From an uncultured Flavobacteriaceae bacterium (GTDB taxonomy: Bacteria; Bacteroidota; Bacteroidia; Flavobacteriales; Flavobacteriaceae), in contig CALGUD010000132.1 of assembly GCA_937901915.1 (NCBI GenBank), positions 1 through 26,414 of the forward strand: a DNA stretch of 26,414 nucleotides. The letters run 5' to 3'. Each line of letters starts with the position of its first letter. The first letter of the stretch is position 1. Positions 23,029 through 26,414 of this stretch are shown in pieces. The position numbers were made by a program, and so were the translations under genes. The notes beneath the pieces are model-generated. The model was not told where the DNA came from. It ran no database searches and worked only from the letters and a program-made list of their open reading frames with translations.

Positions 23029-23057
23029 AAGCCCTGCATTCCCGTGGGGCTTTTTTT
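23029..23057 (+). terminator. ald terminator
   Basis: AAGCCC (23029-23034) and GGGCTT (23047-23052) form the stem, with a run of seven T residues ending at 23057. Confidence 0.9.
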
Positions 23058-23127
23058 GATTTATGATTTAATTATTATTGTAATGAAAGAAAGATCATAG
23101 AGAAGTTTGCGGGTAACGTGTATTAAA

Positions 23128-23865
23128 TTATAGAATATTATTTTCTTTTTTCATCAATGCTTTTGTCTCAGTATCAAAGATCAACATTCCCTCATTTTCG
23201 TTATTAAGTTGCCCAATTAAAACTCCGTTTTCATCCCAAACGGATGTTTGTCCGGCACTTTCAAAATTATCACAAAATCCTACACAGTTGCACATTAAAA
23301 CTGGTATGCCACTTTTTTTAGCAATTTCAGGAAAATGTTTAAATGCTTTTTCAACTCCCTTCTGGGATTTTGCGACACTCGCTACATATAATTCTGCCCC
23401 AAGTTGAACTGCTTTTTCAGAATGTTGATGTTGCAAAGATTCGTAGCATATTGCAGGGGCTACATTCATATTTTTTATGTTCAGGATGAGCTGTCCGTTG
23501 CCTTGTATAAAGTATGGTAATTCATCTGAATGCAATATTTGTTTAGAATAAATTATCCTGGGCAGGTTGGGTTGAAAAAATAAGATACTTATAGAAATCC
23601 CCTGGTCAGTTTTTATAGGTAAACCGGCTCCGATTGTAATATTATTCTTGTCGCTGATTCTTTGAAATTCCTCTAATCGGGAATCATTTTGATCTGTTGC
23701 CAAATCCTTGGCAAGCTCCGGTTCATAACCTGTTAATGATAATTCCGGGAAGATAATTAAATCTGCTTTATTAAAAATGGCGATATCAATCCATTTCTTA
23801 TGGTTTGCAATATTGCTTTTTATATTTCCTTTTATCGCTTTGGTTTGTGCTAAGCAAATTTTCAT
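23128..23865 (-). CDS. Carbon-nitrogen hydrolase (nitrilase superfamily)
   Basis: 245 residues from the ATG at 23865, preferred to an ATG 45 bases upstream since the family begins at KICLAQTKAIKGNI. The Glu-Lys-Cys triad is visible: E41 in IIFPELSLTGYEPE, K108 in IIYSKQILHSDE and C140 in APAICYESL. Such enzymes cleave amides or nitriles of small molecules in the cytoplasm; the substrate is not evident. No clear promoter was seen; the gap to the next gene upstream holds a short stem (TGTGGG 23923-23928 / CCCACA 23987-23992). Confidence 0.92.
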   Translation of the reverse strand: MKICLAQTKAIKGNIKSNIANHKKWIDIAIFNKADLIIFPELSLTGYEPELAKDLATDQNDSRLEEFQRISDKNNITIGAGLPIKTDQGISISILFFQPNLPRIIYSKQILHSDELPYFIQGNGQLILNIKNMNVAPAICYESLQHQHSEKAVQLGAELYVASVAKSQKGVEKAFKHFPEIAKKSGIPVLMCNCVGFCDNFESAGQTSVWDENGVLIGQLNNENEGMLIFDTETKALMKKENNIL

Positions 23866-24026
23866 CCGAATGATTGTTATTTGGAAAAAGGTATAGGCTT
23901 TTTTCATCAAAACTAAGCGTAATGTGGGTGATTCTCCTTCAACTGAACTTAGTTTAGAACTAAAGTATTCAATTTTGGTAATTCATCCCACACTACACTT
24001 GTAAAATGTTGTGTCTGTATTTACAT

Positions 24027-24881
24027 TTACTTATGTTTTGGCTCCCATATCAGCCTCATAAAAGAACTGAACCTTTCATTTTCCCTGCTCACGGGAATTC
24101 CTGCCACAATTCCAATCAATAAATTCTCAGCAATCCCCAGGCGCATTTGAGGCCGCATTGTCATGTCAAAATCACCATTATCCATAGTTTTATTGAATTC
24201 AACACCTATAAAGTTTCTAGTTCCTGTAATCATATAGTGAAAACTTGTGTTGATGTCATAAGTTGTGTGAAACTTATTGGTGCTGAAGTTCTGTTCAATC
24301 ATTGGACCTGTATAGATCAAAGTATGAAAATTGTTTCCCCACCGTTTAGCAACTACGAAGAAAGGGTTATAAATATTCCCTTTAATTAATGGCTTTCCGA
24401 AGTTTCTAAAGTCGGAAAATTCAAATTCATTAATATAACCAATTGCCATTGAAGTAGCCAAGGGTTCATGAACGAAAAATGACCATTGAGCAGCAATTTT
24501 TAAACCGTTTAATTGGTTGGACGGGATTGACTCCCCACCTGTTGCATTTAAAGGGGAGTAAAAGGTGAAAGGCAATTCTATTTCTAACCCCAGCCTGTCA
24601 ATGGGTGCCCATTCATATTCAATTAACGCCTCATAAGAGTCAAAATTTAAGTTATCTGTCAATCCCAAACCTATGTTCCATTCTTTTTCACCTTTACGTG
24701 CCCCGAGGTCACGGATGAGGTCTATATACAGAGGTTCGGCATGCAAAACCTTGTCCGGTTCTTTGTGGTCTTCTACTTGTTTAATATAAATGCTGTCTTT
24801 TTCTGTGTCAGAAATTTGGGCAACTGAATATGTTGATGATGCCAATAGAAGGATTAGCACCAATTTGTTTTTGATGTTCAT
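24027..24881 (-). CDS. Outer-membrane beta-barrel-like protein (HAEPLYIDL family)
   Basis: 284 residues. Signal peptide at 1-21 (ending TYSVAQ), then a conserved segment HAEPLYIDLIRDLGARKGEK and alternating beta strands suited to a small outer-membrane barrel (EWNIGLGLTDNL, YEALIEYEWAPIDRLGLEIE), ending FMRLIWEPKHK. I remember this HAEPL...RDLGARKGEKEW segment in other Bacteroidota proteins of unassigned role. It follows the small acidic membrane gene (77-base gap holding a terminator-like hairpin), so the two may form one regulated unit. Function unknown. Confidence 0.75.
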   Translation of the reverse strand: MNIKNKLVLILLLASSTYSVAQISDTEKDSIYIKQVEDHKEPDKVLHAEPLYIDLIRDLGARKGEKEWNIGLGLTDNLNFDSYEALIEYEWAPIDRLGLEIELPFTFYSPLNATGGESIPSNQLNGLKIAAQWSFFVHEPLATSMAIGYINEFEFSDFRNFGKPLIKGNIYNPFFVVAKRWGNNFHTLIYTGPMIEQNFSTNKFHTTYDINTSFHYMITGTRNFIGVEFNKTMDNGDFDMTMRPQMRLGIAENLLIGIVAGIPVSRENERFSSFMRLIWEPKHK

Positions 24882-24908
24882 TTTTGATTTGTTTTATAAA
24901 TGTTTATG

Positions 24909-24938
24909 AAAAAATCCGGATGTAACTTTAATTCCGGA
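24909..24938 (-). terminator. Terminator-like hairpin between two minus-strand genes
   Basis: Two TCCGGA hexamers (24915-24920 and 24933-24938) pair; on the minus strand the stem is followed by a T6 run (24914-24909). It ends or attenuates transcription from the 24959-25345 gene before the outer-membrane gene. Confidence 0.75.
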
Positions 24939-24958
24939 GATAGCTTTTTAAAAACAAA

Positions 24959-25345
24959 TCAAATTTCTGGTGGGGGGGTATGGTGTTGATAAAAACCGTT
25001 AGTGAGACGGGCATCTAAGTTAAAGTGTCTTTGTCTCTTTGACTCAAAAGCAAATTGATTATTATTTGAACCTGTTGTACTTTGTACGGTTAGGTCTATT
25101 TTTATATTATTCTTCTTATTATGGTCTTCACTGTCCTGGTCATCATACTCTTTAAAAGCATTTTCAAAACCAAGAATTTTTTCAACAATAATTTCAACAA
25201 TACTTTCCTGATCATTGAATGATAAGTCTTCGGGGATATGATCAGGATTAGGGTCGGCTGGGTCAACACTAATATTGAGTAGGTATAACCCCATGAGCCC
25301 CCAAAAGACTTTAATAAATGCGCTATTTTTTATTTGACTTATCAC
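24959..25345 (-). CDS. Small acidic membrane-anchored protein, GTG start
   Basis: 128 residues. One N-terminal hydrophobic helix (about 10-26, FWGLMGLYLLNISVD), then an acidic part: PDHIPEDLSFNDQESIVEII, then EYDDQDSEDHNKK, and a His/Pro-rich end. I recognise it as a conserved flavobacterial protein of unknown role. The start is a GTG at 25345; an internal ATG (Met17) would remove half the helix. A promoter with both elements (25350-25380) lies directly upstream, so the RNA would start at or near the GTG. Confidence 0.7.
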   Translation of the reverse strand: MISQIKNSAFIKVFWGLMGLYLLNISVDPADPNPDHIPEDLSFNDQESIVEIIVEKILGFENAFKEYDDQDSEDHNKKNNIKIDLTVQSTTGSNNNQFAFESKRQRHFNLDARLTNGFYQHHTPPPEI

Positions 25346-25349
25346 GGGG

Positions 25350-25380
25350 CAAATTTAGTGTTCTTTTTGATAACCGTCAA
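25350..25380 (-). promoter_or_regulatory. Promoter of the small acidic membrane protein gene
   Basis: On the minus strand TTG (25380-25378), 20 bases, then TAAATTTG (25357-25350), a full match to the flavobacterial -33/-7 pattern in normal spacing. It ends four bases before the GTG start. Confidence 0.65.
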
Positions 25381-25510
25381 CCTATATATAAATCGGTTTA
25401 GATTATTTACTCCATAGTTTTTCAAATAATCTCTTTCCTAATAGTGAAAGTTCGTAAACAATGTTGGGATTCATACCGGTTCGTTTCAACTTTTAACAGT
25501 TTTATCTTTT

Positions 25511-26356
25511 TTAAATGGGGAAATGTTGCTTAAGGAATTCGAAAATGGGTCCATTTTTAATTTTAGCATGACCCCCATTCAGCTCGATGTGTTTATAAGA
25601 ATGCTGAAAATTGTTCCTTTCGAGCCTATCAATCATCTTTTTACACATTAAAGCAGAAGGCCAAACCTCATCCTGGGAAGCTGAAATTAAAAGAATTGGA
25701 CAATTTATCTTTTCAACTTTTATTTCGGCTTCACCAGGACTTTTTTGATTTTCCAGCATCAGACTAAACCCGTTAAAAAAATCACCATTTTGTATCAATT
25801 CAACGGATTCATCTGTAGCTGAAATATAGGGAATTTCCTCCTGTCTAAATGTCCATGAAGAAGTTTCACCCCATCCAAACCTTGAAGGCAGGGATACATT
25901 AGAAGGAACAATCGCGATTACAGCATCAATGTCAGTAAATCTTGATGCTAGATTAAGCACAAGTTCCCCACCTCTTGAAACTCCAAAAAGAGCAATTCGG
26001 TCCTGGTCAACCATAGGATGCTGGTTGACACTATAAATCGTGTCATGAATGGCATCCAGAGAAATCCGATCCAGTTCTTTCGGAGTATTTGGAGTACCAA
26101 AATAACCCACGGCTAGAAAATGGTATCCGAGTGAAAGAATGCTGTCCCTTAAGGCCTGGGTTTCTTTACCGGCGTACACCATTCCTCCTTCGCTACCACC
26201 AAAAGCGACGACCAATGGTCTTTTTTCATCAGCGGACAAAAACAACTTATAATCGATTACCCCATGATCTCTCGGTAGCGTGAAATGAGATAGTTTGATA
26301 AATAAAAACAGCACCAAACCAAGTACTCCTATTCCTATTATTATTTTCTTTTTCAA
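25511..26356 (-). CDS. Alpha/beta hydrolase, acyl-CoA thioester hydrolase/BAAT-like
   Basis: 281 residues. N-terminal TM anchor or uncleaved signal (about 4-22), then an alpha/beta-hydrolase fold: oxyanion region VVAFGGSEGGMVYAGKE, nucleophile elbow LFGVSRGGELVL (S127), acid D229 in LLISASQDEVWPS and H263 in LNGGHAK. The elbow and lid resemble the C-terminal catalytic domain of the bile-acid-CoA/acyl-CoA thioesterase family, where the nucleophile may be Cys or Ser. The substrate is unknown. Its anchor faces the periplasm, so an intracellular CoA substrate is not certain. It begins the minus-strand block at the right edge; 26357-26414 shows no further gene. Confidence 0.88.
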   Translation of the reverse strand: MKKKIIIGIGVLGLVLFLFIKLSHFTLPRDHGVIDYKLFLSADEKRPLVVAFGGSEGGMVYAGKETQALRDSILSLGYHFLAVGYFGTPNTPKELDRISLDAIHDTIYSVNQHPMVDQDRIALFGVSRGGELVLNLASRFTDIDAVIAIVPSNVSLPSRFGWGETSSWTFRQEEIPYISATDESVELIQNGDFFNGFSLMLENQKSPGEAEIKVEKINCPILLISASQDEVWPSALMCKKMIDRLERNNFQHSYKHIELNGGHAKIKNGPIFEFLKQHFPI

Positions 26357-26414
26357 GCTTACTAGTGATGCGTTGTTTTTTTAAAAAAACATATAATTGA
26401 CTGATATTAAATTA

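Noticed and set aside
23866..23910. Upstream ATG start of the nitrilase-family protein
   Set aside because: The 15 extra residues are hydrophobic-basic and not part of the family's N-terminus, while MKICLAQ at 23865 fits it.
23923..23992. Stem TGTGGG/CCCACA as a regulatory RNA
   Set aside because: Short stem with a long AT-rich loop, no T-run and no conserved motif; not enough to call.

Overview
The window is AT-rich chromosomal DNA from a member of the Bacteroidota, almost certainly Flavobacteriaceae. The signs are TAnnTTTG-type promoter elements, lipoproteins of the C-S-K-D-D type, a TonB-dependent receptor with a carboxypeptidase-regulatory-like N-terminal domain, DUF3098 and DUF3127 proteins, and the run ftsX / DUF3098 / uppP / truB. 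No tRNA, rRNA, prophage, IS transposase or CRISPR array was seen.

Layout. 1-3083: the 3' part of a chimeric regulator (Crp-type sensor half joined to the C-terminus of an NtrC-type activator), convergent with a large hybrid histidine kinase. 3188-5886: a TPP riboswitch, a TonB-dependent receptor (hence probably a thiamine importer of the outer membrane) and a terminator. 6009-7523: a lipoprotein resembling a degenerate Rieske domain, then greA (with a hairpin in its leader) and a HIT hydrolase. 7498-9029: a histidine kinase translationally coupled to a zinc-ribbon membrane protein. 9152-10057: a DUF3127 OB-fold protein with an SSB-like tail, then a gene-free stretch with a GC-rich palindromic repeat cluster. 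10058-11836: aat and a two-repeat CHRD lipoprotein. 12021-15423 (minus strand): ftsX, DUF3098, uppP, truB and a TonB_C-like protein. 15494-17280: ketopantoate reductase-like and UbiA-like genes overlapping at TAATG. 17452-20898: leuS. 20914-22995: a lipoprotein, a SemiSWEET sugar transporter and alanine dehydrogenase. 23128-26356 (minus strand): nitrilase-type hydrolase, outer-membrane protein, small acidic membrane protein and alpha/beta hydrolase.

The outstanding observation is in leuS. The leucyl-tRNA synthetase frame is 1148 codons because it carries several in-frame insertions. The largest (about 18341-18766) encodes a DUF559 nuclease domain with an intact-looking active site. It sits in the surface turn just ahead of the TTRPDT motif of the editing domain and is bounded by two GC-rich hairpins. 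A hairpin of the same family, in the opposite orientation and without a nuclease, sits in frame at 20417-20443, and an unrelated REP-like palindrome at 19508-19533. This looks like a repeat-associated mobile nuclease that can settle inside an essential gene without destroying the frame.

Completeness: stretches above 300 bases without a gene are 3084-3407 (promoter, riboswitch and start-codon hairpin) and 9530-10057 (repeats and hairpins). All functional names come from motif recognition by eye; no database search was possible.
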